In this document: piece after piece, positions 54,301 through 64,000 of the stretch
Layout: every line of letters starts with the position of its first letter
Numbering within the stretch: the first letter of the stretch is position 1
Notes under the pieces: model-generated
Told to the model about the DNA's origin: nothing
The model's input: the letters and a program-made list of their open reading frames with translations, nothing else
The model's database searches: none
Assembly: GCA_030141605.1 (NCBI GenBank)
Contig: JAQGDQ010002382.1
Location: 64,501-128,500 of the forward strand
DNA from: Tubiluchus corallicola
Lineage: Eukaryota > Priapulida > Priapulimorpha > Priapulimorphida > Tubiluchidae
Reading direction: 5' to 3'
DNA: 64,000 nucleotides
Program-made: the position numbers and the translations under genes

Positions 54301-56441
54301 AAAAAACGCACAAATTTCTCACCTTGGGACCAGTCATCAGGAAATTGTTCACCGTCCTAAAAATAAAAACAAATAGATTATTTGTTTTAGGTGTAAATTA
54401 TTTGCGCATTTCTTGTGTTAAAAATGTCGTGTTAGCTAGTATGCATGACATTGAATTGAATAGAATTTGTTGACTAACAGAGATAAAGTATATTAACAAT
54501 ACATCACATACAAAGTTGTAAAGAGTTAGTCCTAATTAATAGCGGTAACGATGAGTCTAAATGGTCAGTCACACGGATAAAAACACAGGCTTACAATGAA
54601 CGAAGTGATTACAACAAAATCATGTCAGATAGTTAAAAATATAAAAAGTTTAACAAATATAACACTCAATTAAAGAACTCAATTGAAGAACAAAATTTAT
54701 AAGACTTATTTGTAGACAACTGTAGCATCAAATGATATAAGAACAGATTGAAGCTGTCATGTGGATACTCGATTGCTGGATACTGGATCGCCTAATATTG
54801 TTACGCATATCATGATGCTATAAACGTTATTAATATATTATATCAACTGCTATAGCTAAACTACGTTTACGTTTTTCTTATGCTTTAAAAACGAATATTC
54901 TGGGGAGGAAGTATCCAAAATCTGCGCTATAATTTAAAAAAAAATAACTCGAAGGTTTTGCGTACTGCTAGGGCAAAGTAAACGGTTTTAAAGTCGTACT
55001 TGTTGTTTGTTAAAATGCTTCTCATAACAATAAATAATAATTATAACTTAGAACGCCAATTATAAATTAATTGCTATTAGTACGGCAGTATCTAAAGTTT
55101 GCATACGAGATGAATTTTATTTAACTGATAAAATGTACAACCAGGGAAGAAAACTTAGCCTATTTAAATGGTGAAAAAAAATTCTCAATTTCGTTAACTT
55201 TTCAGTTATTTCGATTTTATAATGGTAAAAAATTTCGAATTATTTGAGCAAATTTCAAACCAATTCTTTGATCTGCTTTGTTTCACATGTTCTTTTATTT
55301 TAGGAAATTTAACTACGCCTTTTTGTAATTGTCATAGTGTAAAATGTGGTGATATTCATAATCAAAATTCTACATTTATTCTAGATTTACCCACAGTTGT
55401 ATTCATTAATCAAAGAGGTTACTAATGTCACTGTGTTTGTACCGACTAATGACTTTTACCGAGTAAATATAAAGTTTGGTACTTTGGTGAATTTATCTGC
55501 CAACCTTGCTTTTTAAGACTTACTAAATACATCACAATAAGTTTATGAAAATGTATGACGGCTTTGGCTTACCTGCACGCACGAATGTTAATTAGGCTGT
55601 TTATATAAATATGGCCAATTAGAGATCATACAGGACTATATTCCAAGAATATCGAGGTTTGGTTTTTATTTTATATCCGTTTACTTAACCTAATTTTGTC
55701 TATGAAACGTCAATAGAAACGTTTTCGTCATCACTTTTAGCCCTTTGACAAAATCCGCGTCATTTGCAATATTGAAAGTCTAAGTCTATATGCAATATGC
55801 AATAGTTTAAGTGACAAGAACTTTTTCTTTTTTTCTCGTTTCATTATTTTATTGATGAAATAACTAATAGTTGGTTTCACAATTTTTTCTCCTATAGTTA
55901 TTTTATTCTTAATAAAATAAATCCAAATTGTATATCAAAATTAGGTTGTAAAAATACGCGGGAGTACAAATACTCAAGTTGTAAATCGAACGTACAAAAT
56001 AAAGAAAATTATTTGACTGTTTATATAATTATTTATATCAGTCAAAAGTCAACATATGCAAGCTTCGCACTGTAAACGCAAATTACAAAACCTGACTGAA
56101 ATTAATTTCGTGTATTAATCTTTTCTTAAATTGTAAAAATAACATTTAATTTTAAATAATCTAATTACTATTTTCCTACCAATAATAATAAATGTCGAAA
56201 AGCGAATATCTTTGGGATTAACGAATTAATCACCTAGAAAACTAAACATTATTACACAATGAAGCAAATTTTTATATATGTACGAAGACAGGTGTATAAA
56301 CATTTTCGCACAAACGCCCTTTTAAAATATTTAAAAAACTAGTAGAGTGACAAAAACTTACCATGAATACGCACTCAAACTACAAAAAGATATTAAAAGC
56401 AGCGTTTCATGCAACACTTTTAAGTGTCGATATTTGCACAT
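45336..56441 (-). CDS. Wnt8: Wnt8-type secreted signalling protein, seven exons, 339 aa, complete
   Basis: Exons (minus): 56441-56362, 54356-54323, 49468-49333, 48785-48663, 47884-47745, 47183-46901, 45559-45336. The 1020 nt are in frame throughout, with phases 2, 0, 1, 1, 0, 1. Exon 1 gives a signal peptide (hydrophobic [11 protein letters not shown]) with an in-frame TGA upstream of its ATG. Its last two bases join the 34-nt exon 2 to give [12 protein letters not shown]. Then come [50 protein letters not shown], and [14 protein letters not shown], which contains the serine that Porcupine acylates. [16 protein letters not shown] follows, then the cysteine-rich end with [25 protein letters not shown] and the ATRETSF block are typical of Wnt8. 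It acts outside the cell on Frizzled/LRP receptors. Length is normal for the subfamily (about 350 aa). The exon 6 donor (GTACGA) is weak. Confidence 0.95.
46087..46866. repeat. (AAAGT)n microsatellite, about 560 bp plus degenerate flank
   Basis: Over 100 AAAGT units with a few AAAGC, AAGGT and AAACA variants near 46321-46365 and one frame slip near 46529, then a decaying tail to about 46866. It fills more than half of Wnt8 intron 6 and ends 35 bp from exon 6. Confidence 0.98.
47996..48150. repeat. (TAAAC)n microsatellite, about 30 units
   Basis: A nearly pure pentanucleotide run in Wnt8 intron 4. Confidence 0.98.
49097..49327. repeat. Drifting pentanucleotide array (TAATG to CAATG to CAATA to TAACA)
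   Basis: Successive five-base blocks change by one base at a time along Wnt8 intron 3 and stop 6 bp before the exon 3 donor. Confidence 0.95.
49546..49714. repeat. (GAAT)n/(GAAC)n/(GACT)n microsatellite
   Basis: Tetranucleotide array in Wnt8 intron 2, starting about 80 bp from exon 3. Confidence 0.95.
51151..51303. repeat. (TA)n and (TG)n compound repeat
   Basis: Alternating purine-pyrimidine DNA of about 150 bp in Wnt8 intron 2. Confidence 0.95.
52647..53502. repeat. 428-bp tandem duplication, seemingly identical copies
   Basis: ATGGAGTGTTTTCATCTTAC starts both 52647 and 53075, and each copy ends TACATTCCACATG. I saw no differences on reading both. The right part of the unit is the first section of repeat family R1. 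It is in Wnt8 intron 2. Confidence 0.9.
53319..53895. repeat. Interspersed repeat family R1, copy 3
   Basis: Homologous to copies at 24838 and 39262. The 5' portion is part of the local 428-bp duplication. The minus strand (53833-53567) keeps an open frame with [13 protein letters not shown]. Confidence 0.8.
54357..56361. other. Wnt8 intron 1
   Basis: About 2 kb of AT-rich unique sequence. The 55500-56100 part resembles 51480-51900 in intron 2: shared AATATTGAGCTTCGCTTTTTA-like and ACAAAATAAAGAAAATTA words suggest an old duplication. No exon seen. Confidence 0.4.
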
Positions 56442-56770
56442 CGTAATTGTTCACAGATAATTAACTTCGTTTTTCTGTAAATATTTTTTAACAAATTGAT
56501 ATTATCTTCTTCTGCTAATTAATCAACTTGATATCAGTTGTTTCTTTCACCTGATAAGAATCAACATGCAATTTATCACCTACTGACACCCAACTTACCT
56601 GGACCAGAAGGAGGAGTCAGATACCTTCTTAACCAATCACGTCCTGGCGGCATTGATTAGAACAAAGGCAACACCTATCAATAACAAAAATAGCTGACGC
56701 CGATTCCATAAAGGCACGCTTTCAACTCACAGGTACGGCAGGTAAGTTGTTTTTGTATTGTTCCAGCAAA
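56442..56770 (-). promoter_or_regulatory. Probable Wnt8 5' region
   Basis: A strong minus-strand donor (CCAG then GTAAGTTG) near 56598 could end a non-coding first exon. AACAAAGG at 56661-56668 matches the TCF/LEF core, and CTGATAAGAA near 56552 matches GATA. These are motif matches only; no start site was identified. Confidence 0.3.
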
Positions 56771-57429
56771 GAGCATCCTTTCCCTTTTTGACCGTATGGG
56801 TCTTTTGTCGGAATCTCGGCACCTTTGATGTTTACTTTATTATATATACCTGTACTATATGCTCACCATATTTTTGTCTCTTACGTAAAAAAATGGCCGT
56901 GTGTCATAGTCAGCTTTTGATATGATCAGAGCCACTGTTTATTAAATTTCTTATTGTAGTAATTATGTAGGCCTAAATGTAGCTTTGGTGGATTTTGATT
57001 TTAACTCTTATATTATACGTGATTACGTGCCTCAGTTACCCATTGTTAGTGTAGTTAAATATGTGGGCATTCAACTTAACACAAAATCTTGCAGAGTAAA
57101 TTTGTTAAAGTTCAAATATTTGTTTTATAATCCAGGTATAGTCATTTGAATTCGATTATAAATCACTTACAAATTAATAAATTTTAAAAATTAAACTTGA
57201 CTGAAAGGCAGAAAATGTGAAAAAGTCGAGATTGAGATTAGACTTATGCTTAAGCGTTACACCAGGCAATCCTTAGGAACGTAGCAGATTTTAAATAATT
57301 ATTAATGGCTCATAAGTTAATTATTAGTATTTAATCAATTACACATTGAATTAGTCTCTTAAAGTTCACGTGTTTAGTAGTTGCTAAACTAATAGAATTA
57401 AACTAAGGCCTATCATGATCACAAGAAGC

Positions 57430-57497
57430 TTCATGATCTAGTGGACATAGCGTTCGATTTGTAATACAAAGGACCTCGGTTCAAATCCACGCTAAAT
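57430..57497 (+). repeat. tRNA-like sequence (Thr-type SINE head or relic)
   Basis: TAGTGGACATAGCG (A-box-like), GATTTGTAATAC (an anticodon-loop look with TGT) and GGTTCAAATCC (B box) are correctly ordered. The acceptor and T stems pair poorly. Confidence 0.4.
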
Positions 57498-58205
57498 TCT
57501 GACTAGTTCGCATTTTTCGGCCACGTGTTTTTATTTGTCAGAAACAGATTACAACTTTAATTTCTGTTGGAAGACCGCCCAGAGTCGCCATTGGGCTTGC
57601 TTAGAGCGATTTGTAAAAAAGTCTTTGTTTCAAAAACTCAGTAATTGCCATGTTGTTTTTCCTTGGGCATATCATTTTATCAATAAAAATTTGCAAGTAT
57701 CGTTCTGTATTAAATACAATTACACTATCCACTTTCTGTAATTATATGAACTATCCCTGTAATAATACAAGTGAAACCGCGTGCTCAGAATGGCACTTGA
57801 TGGCAGGTGAGGAATACAAATTCAAAGAACCTCTTATCATAAAACAAAAGCTTCCCACATCGATTAGGAAAACTTAGATACCTCACTTGCTTACTTTTTC
57901 TTTTCTCTTTCTCAATAAGAGTATACTGTTTACAGTGATCTCTACGGTGCGCATCAAAGAATTAGCGAATCTATCACGGTATTTTCTAAGCAATCACTTT
58001 CTAAGCAATGCACCCAAGTCTAAATATGGTTAAATTTCGCAAACCGTACAAAATTAATAATGCTGCTACAGGTAAAATGAAAAAGCCATGTTTTTAATAC
58101 GTAATTCATTTTTAATTACCTTGTGCACTGTGGGTGAACAATTTAAACTAAGACATAAGTTAGTTAGCTGCACTTATGATAAGAGCGTAAACATGCAGAT
58201 GTAAA
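57498..58205. other. Non-coding sequence
   Basis: No gene recognised; short open frames lack family resemblance. Confidence 0.4.
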
Positions 58206-58212
58206 TTGAAAA

Positions 58213-58341
58213 CACACACACACACACACATACACACACACGCACGCGAGCACACGCACTCCCGCATACATGCACACACGGACGGACGGACGCGCACGCG
58301 CACGCGCACGCACACGCACACACACACACGCACGCACACGC

Positions 58342-58418
<77 letters not shown>
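58213..58418. repeat. (CA)n/(CG)n/(TA)n compound microsatellite
   Basis: CA runs with CGCA-rich blocks near 58240-58335 and a short TA end. Confidence 0.95.
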
Positions 58419-58433
58419 AACCTTTATTGTAGA

Positions 58434-58645
58434 AAATATACACTAGTACAGAGTGAAACAAATTACATCATATATAAAATTAGTGTATAACCAGACAGTG
58501 ACAGACTGATGAGTGCAATTGTGTCAGTCAGTTTAAGTTAAAAATCATAAGAATAAAAGCATTAAAATACTACATTACATATCTACAAATTTGTCTATAT
58601 GTAATATAATATTTTAATGTTTTTATTCTTATGATTTTTAACTTA
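58434..58645. mobile_element. LINE 3' UTR copy ending in a 112-bp inverted repeat
   Basis: 58434-58605 matches 62464-62640 (ACAGAGTGAAACAAATTACATC, CAGTGACAGACTGATG, GTGTCAGTCAGT). From 58534 to 58645 the end, TAAGTTAAAAATCATAAG, is repeated in inverse, forming a near-perfect hairpin absent from the other copy. Confidence 0.7.
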
Positions 58646-58679
58646 GTGAAGCGTTTTAAATAAACAAATAAATAAATAA

Positions 58680-59890
58680 ATGACTTTTATGTTCCTGCTT
58701 TCTCATTCATGACTTTATCAAAACGTAGAAGTTCTTGCTGATTACAATACGCAGGTTTTCCTGTAATTGCTAAATTTTACCTGCATTGACAAACTTCAGC
58801 TAATTCAAGATGCACCTACAAGAGAAAAATACAAGCTAATCTGTCGCTTTGTAAATCAAGCAAAATAATAAATAAAATTTAATTGAATAATGTTGTGTCT
58901 TTCATCTCTTCTTTACAGCAGAATAACTATTAAAGTCACACTGCAATATTATTTTATGAGTAAAGATTTAGGTGTTGTTCACAGATTGCTCAAGTCTTAC
59001 CTCTCCTTTATAAAATTACTAAAAAAACTGTATAGCTAAATGCTTGTCTTATCAGTATATTAAGAATTATATTATTTAGTATTATTGTCAAAGTTAGTAG
59101 ATTTGTTCTTAATCAATAAGCCTAGAAATAATGAAGTTGAACTCAAATCAAAATGTATTTAACTCCTGTTGTTGATTAATAGCATTATTAACCCAATGTG
59201 TTTTTATCATTTCATAACAATTTTGACCTGTATTTCACATAAAATCTAAATGCAATTTTTAGTTTAATCAAGACTGACCTTATTTTGTTGCCCGCTAATT
59301 AAACTACATGTATATTCTTTTCTCTGGATTATATGGAAAATGTCATAATTTTAAAAATTACTAATGTTTCCTAAATTAAACTGATAACATTAATGCCCAC
59401 CAGTGTCTAAAAAATCTTTTTATCTATATTCGGTAAAGGATTGCAGTCTAGGTGACTTTATAGTCTTTTCGCTATCCTTTCTCTAGTTCTAGATCTATCT
59501 ATACATTTTAACCATTTTTCAAAACTTATTAGAGATTCTTTTATTAATCATGTTTTACTGTAACACTATAAAGAGATAAAAAAGTTGAATTTGAATTGTG
59601 ATATAGGACAGGTCTAATAGGAGCAGATGTCGTACAATGATATAATTTCAGCAAACATTCATAAGAAAATTAGCCGAATAAATAATAGTTTGAAACCATG
59701 CTACACCAGTCAGTAATATATAAAGGATATGAAGAATATGATCCATATGCCAATATTATAATCTGCATTTATGGCACCACTGAAGTGTCATGTTATGCAG
59801 TCGGGTCGTTGTTCTTTTGAATGAATGCCAGTTTATGGACATTTAAGCAATCGAGCTGCTGACAAACTAAAGGACAAATGTCAGCAGCTA
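58680..59890. other. Non-coding AT-rich DNA
   Basis: Nothing recognised. Confidence 0.5.
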
Positions 59891-59892
59891 GA

Positions 59893-60505
59893 ACTATGAT
59901 AAGATAAGATAAGATAAGATGATATTTATTTTCATCGGTATGATATAAACAGTACATATTTGTAAAACATGAGCTTAAAGCTCGTAAACCGATATCAAAC
60001 ATAATGTATATGAGCGATAACATGGTAATAATATGTACTTCTTAAAATCTTTTGGATGCCACCAGAGGTATTGGTACAAGAAAAATTTATAACTACATAA
60101 AAATTTTAGGCAGTAACATTTTCTAAAATTTACACAAAAAGCTATCCAGGTCAATAAAAAATTTTCCTGCCAACATTTCAGCATTTAATTACGACTTAAC
60201 AAAATTGGGAAGTTCGCTGAATTTACAAATGGCACATTTACATGATACACCAGTCCATGACTTAATTAGACGTTTAAATTCCCCAAGATTTTCGGCCATT
60301 CGGAGACAGTTTGGTAATTCATTCCACAATGTGGCTCCATAATAGGAGAAACTTTTCTTGCCATATGTAACACCATCATATGTAGGGTGTTCTGCAGTGT
60401 TCATTTTTCTGAGGAAGTAGCGGTTTTGCTTTCGTTCCTCTCTATCAGTCCATAAAGATAGGACGGGCAGTTTTTGGACAAAATCTTGAATACTTCGATA
60501 GCAAT
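59893..60505 (-). mobile_element. LINE C-terminal fragment with (TCTTA)n tail
   Basis: On the minus strand IQDFVQKLPVLSLW, RNRYFLRKM-like sequence and VTYGKKSFSYYGATLWNELP end at a TAA near 60189. This is the characteristic C-terminus of CR1/L2-like ORF2. A 3' UTR follows and ends in TCTTATCTTATCTTA at about 59915-59895, the short tandem tail typical of such LINEs. It is truncated at the 5' side. Confidence 0.85.
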
Positions 60506-61590
60506 GAGAAGTTGAAGAGACACAAAATTGTCTTTAAACAATAGATTTTCGTAGGTACTTTCAAAATCAGGTATGCTTTAGCTCCTTTCGACTGGCCTTC
60601 TTCCTTTAGCTTAGTTGATTAGCCCCGTCTTCATCTTTTTAGAAAACACATTTATCACAGTTTCACCACCAACATCAAATGCTATACTCGAAAGCAGATC
60701 TAACTGGTAATAGCTATAGTTTTAGTTCCGCTTGATTGTGCCAAACCATATGATCAGAATCAGCGTGCTTCCTCAAACGATACTTTCCTTCCAGCGAATT
60801 TCTCAACTCCCGTGCGCCATCTGCCGGCAGAAGTCGAAAAAATTTCGCGCATGCTGCAGGTATATTGAAGCTGCCTTGCTTTGCGAATTGCTGAAAATGA
60901 AGCTGTTTCCGTGGCAACGGCAAGGTGCGTGTTGGTGTGATCGCGTAGGGAATTACATTATTCCCGTTTTGGTTTGGTTATTGTTGTATGATATATGACA
61001 AAAAATGCAATAATGCTGATGAGCTTTTGTCACTTTAGTGAATTAACGGCCAAAACATGAAATGCAACAATTTGCTTATAAAGGTAGGCATTGTTTTGTG
61101 TCTAAAAATTCTTTTTATTCTTAAAGTTTTATTCTTATTCTTTGTACATAGTCATGTCCTTGTAATTATTGTTATCATAAATTCGGTATTAATTGTAATT
61201 ACTACCAGGGTTTGTCTCGGTGTACTCGCGTTACAAAAGTACGTATCATTTAGCTCAAGAAATAAAATTTGATTGCCTTATATAACCACTAGTACGCTTT
61301 ACTATGTGTTTAAAGCATTTGGATTAAACATGAAAAGGTTAAAAGTTTGTTAGTTTCGCATTAATAAATGCGCAAATTCACATTAACTACGAAGTAGGCT
61401 TATGAAAACCAAAAAAATACACTTGGATATGAATATGGGCTCTTTTTACAAGTCCAAGCATTTTGGCTCGACACAAAGTCTTAAATCCATGATACGGTAT
61501 CACATATATTCGCTACTTTATGAACTATAGGCCTACAGTATCATTCACTTTCCGATTGGTTTCAGAGCTACATTTGTTTTAATTAATCAT
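60506..61590. other. Unassigned region with a GC-richer core
   Basis: 60740-60950 is more GC-rich and includes GCGCCATCTGCCGGCAG near 60813, which resembles a CTCF-type motif. Both strands are open for 60-90 codons, but neither frame resembles a family I know. Confidence 0.3.
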
Positions 61591-61973
61591 TAGGGGTGAG
61601 CATCGAACGTTCGAGTTCGAACTCGATTCGAATCCAAAACTGTAGATTCAAATAATTCAGCACTTCAATCACATATGTTCCTGATCACTAAAACGATTGA
61701 AACAACATGCAATTAGCGTAATTTAGCAGTGATTTCTGTGCACAATTTTAAACAAATTACTAGTCGTTTTATTGCAGAACAAAATCTAGTGATACACATG
61801 ATCTTTGTAAGACTAATTTTTACTGGTGGTTCGAAAACTTGTTCGAAAATCATTCAATCTCAATTCGACTTCAGTTCGAATTTGAAACACTGAAGTTCGG
61901 TTAGATTCGAATTCGAAAGTCAGAAATTCGGTTCGATTCGAATTCGCTTTCTGGTAGAGAATGCTCACCCCTA
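61591..61973. mobile_element. hAT-type MITE (383 bp)
   Basis: Ends TAGGGGTGAGCAT and ATGCTCACCCCTA are inverted repeats, continuing into TTCGAATTCGAA-rich subterminal palindromes. The flanking octamers TTAATCAT and TTAATCAC match at 7 of 8. Confidence 0.85.
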
Positions 61974-61997
61974 TTAATCACAAGCTGCTGCCTGCGC

Positions 61998-62062
61998 GTA
62001 GTGATTTAAGATGTTACACTCGTGACCAAAAGGTCGCCAGTTCAAATCCAAATTCAGTCAGG
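61998..62062 (+). repeat. tRNA-like sequence
   Basis: GTAGTGATTTAAGATG (A-box-like) and AGTTCAAATCC (B box) with GACC/GGTC pairing between. It is too degenerate for a tRNA gene and resembles a SINE head. Confidence 0.4.
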
Positions 62063-62463
62063 ACTTTTATATTTCTTTCCTTCAGTTAAGTTTGTTCCAA
62101 AATTTTAACAACCTTACCTTTGCTGCATAAGTTTTGATAATCTTTAAACTGTGATCGTAGACAGTAAAAAATTGTTTATTTACTAAATAAACATCAACAC
62201 AAAACTAACAGCTGAACAGCTTACGTACTTAGTGAACTTTTTAAGAAAATCAACATTTTCATTATCAGTCATTTGCAGGTTACCAATTAATGCGATTATC
62301 TGAGGATATAAAAATGTTATAAAATTTGTTACATGATGGATTATTTATCATACAGAAGATGTTTTTGAAGTTCCAAAAAAAATTCAAAACTGTATATGTT
62401 AAACATATTAGAAACATCAGAATTGATATAAAGTAAGAATGATGAATTTCATTTATCTTTTTC

Positions 62464-63480
62464 ATTTATATATACACTGGTACAGAGTAAAGCATTTTAC
62501 ATCATACATAAAATCAGTGTACAACCAGTCAGTGACAGACTGATGTACACTATGTACAGTTGTGTCAGTCAGTCTAAGTTAAAAATCATAAGAATAAAAA
62601 CATTAAAATACAACATTACATAACTACAAATTTATCTACATGACGACATGATAGTGACTTATGAAATATGGTAAATTTTAATATTTTTTGATACTTTTTG
62701 CTACTTTTTGCCATGCAAGTTTCCGTATGAGTCGCATATTTTTATAGTATAGACACTTATATTATGATGAATTTGTGAGTCTAGAGCGTTATGCGTTTTT
62801 GATATTCTCAATTATTGATGAATTCTACTTTATCGCTTTTATGTAAGGGTCTTTTGTGAGTTAGCAGTTTGTTTTTAGTTCTGTTTTAAACGTTGTTAAT
62901 CCGTCTTTTGATTTTCTACTTAAGAGTGCTGAATTCCATAAGTTGATTTTTGTTTTGCTTATCGAATTGTGTCCATATTTTTTGTAAGTAACTGTTTTAG
63001 ATTATAGGTGCGTTCGTTTTTATGTTTATCGGGGTAAATAATAAACCATTTTCTTTGAAAACTGGAATTATATCATTTATATATTTAAATAGAAATATTA
63101 AGGAATGGTAATAAATGTTTGATTCTATATTGGGTATTCTTAATTTTTTTCTATTAGTGGCTGAGTACATATGGTGTTAATTTATTTTCTTAGAAAAGTG
63201 GCCTAGTACATGTTTGAGCGCATAATTTTGAGTTGTATCTAGTCTACCTGTTTGGGTTTAGAAATGTTTTCAAGTAGATGGCAGCCATAAGTTAAATGAG
63301 GCATTATTAATCTTTTGTATATTAGTAGTTTGATTTCAATAGTAACTTTGGTATCAATAATAAGCTGTTTAAATATTAAACGTTCCCCAGCTTCCTCAAT
63401 TCCAGAGCTCTCTGTTCTATTTTTGTTTAAATTTAATTTTGCTTTCAATGCGATCTTGACTTAAAGAAGCTGGTGTCCAA
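62464..63480 (-). mobile_element. LINE C-terminal fragment and 3' UTR
   Basis: Minus-strand 63448-63239 encodes LLIYKRLIMPHLTYGCHLLEN, the RT thumb/connection motif. Decayed coding sequence and a 3' UTR follow down to 62464, matching the copy at 58434. Confidence 0.75.
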
Positions 63481-64000
63481 AAATAACAATGAAAATTATT
63501 ACACATAGTTTTTGTCAATTTTTTTTGTCATAAAGATGTAATATATTTTGTTTCAATGTATGCAATATTAATTGATTGCACTACAGCCCAACAATGATAA
63601 TGGTTATTACTGTGTGAGTAAAACTAGTAATTTTCTCTTAATAATTTGCTGTCCAAAAATTTAGATATATAAAAATTTAGCTGAAAGGAAGATGACAGTT
63701 ATAAGGCAACGACATTTTATATAACTGCTCGTGGACCAAGTGTGTTACATACCAGGTAATCAAATTTAAAAACAAATAAAACTAATAAACCATTAAATGG
63801 TCATAACCGTGGTAAAATCAGTGCAAAGGTACAACCCCGGATGATAAATGGACAATTTGTCAAAAACGAACATTTAATGACGTTTTCAGTAAGTAGGTAA
63901 ACGCAAAGAAAAGCAGCAGCTAATATATTTTATTCTATACAATTTTATGCTGTGTATAGTTTTTAGGCCACGCCTATGTAGGGTATAATTATATTGCAGT
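63481..64000. other. Non-coding end of window
   Basis: AT-rich; nothing recognised. Confidence 0.5.

Noticed and set aside
56590-56655. Short frame MPPGRDW ending at a GTAAGT donor as Wnt8 exon 1
   Set aside because: Phase 1 does not fit the phase 2 acceptor at 54356 and there is no signal peptide; 56441-56362 fits both.

Overview
The window is nuclear DNA from a metazoan, most likely an AT-rich invertebrate. The evidence is GT-AG introns, a seven-exon Wnt gene, six-exon cytochrome P450 genes, animal-type 5S rRNA units, LINE and hAT remnants and many simple repeats. I cannot fix the phylum from sequence alone.

Layout. 0-3 kb: a two-coding-exon gene on the minus strand for a secreted glycine/tyrosine-rich protein. 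3.4-4.6 kb: a decayed LINE. 4.9-9.5 kb: 5S rRNA genes and 5S-derived repeats, an orphan C-type lectin exon and a hAT-type MITE. 10.2-40.2 kb: three CYP2-clan P450 genes with the same intron positions and phases. Gene A (minus, 500 aa) and gene B (plus) are head to head across 339 bp. Gene C (plus, 497 aa) lies downstream of B. A and C are intact; B has a stop in exon 3 and is probably a recent pseudogene. Their introns hold minisatellites, MITEs and a 720-bp hAT element. 41.1-42.4 kb: a three-exon gene (minus) for a 74-aa secreted cysteine-rich peptide that I do not recognise. 43-45.1 kb: compound trinucleotide repeat, a hAT-like element and a LINE 3' end. 45.3-56.4 kb: a complete seven-exon Wnt8-type gene (minus, 339 aa), whose introns carry very large microsatellites. 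56.5-64 kb: no gene found; LINE 3' ends, a hAT MITE and tRNA-like sequences.

Function. A and C should be ER-anchored haem-thiolate monooxygenases (xenobiotic or lipid oxidation; substrate unknown). The A/B intergenic promoter contains a match to the antioxidant-response core, fitting but not proving stress-inducible detoxification. Wnt8 is a secreted developmental signal with no evident link to the P450 cluster. The two small secreted-protein genes look like fast-evolving effector or matrix proteins. All gene models were built by matching conserved motifs, splice sites and reading phase; none has transcript support here.
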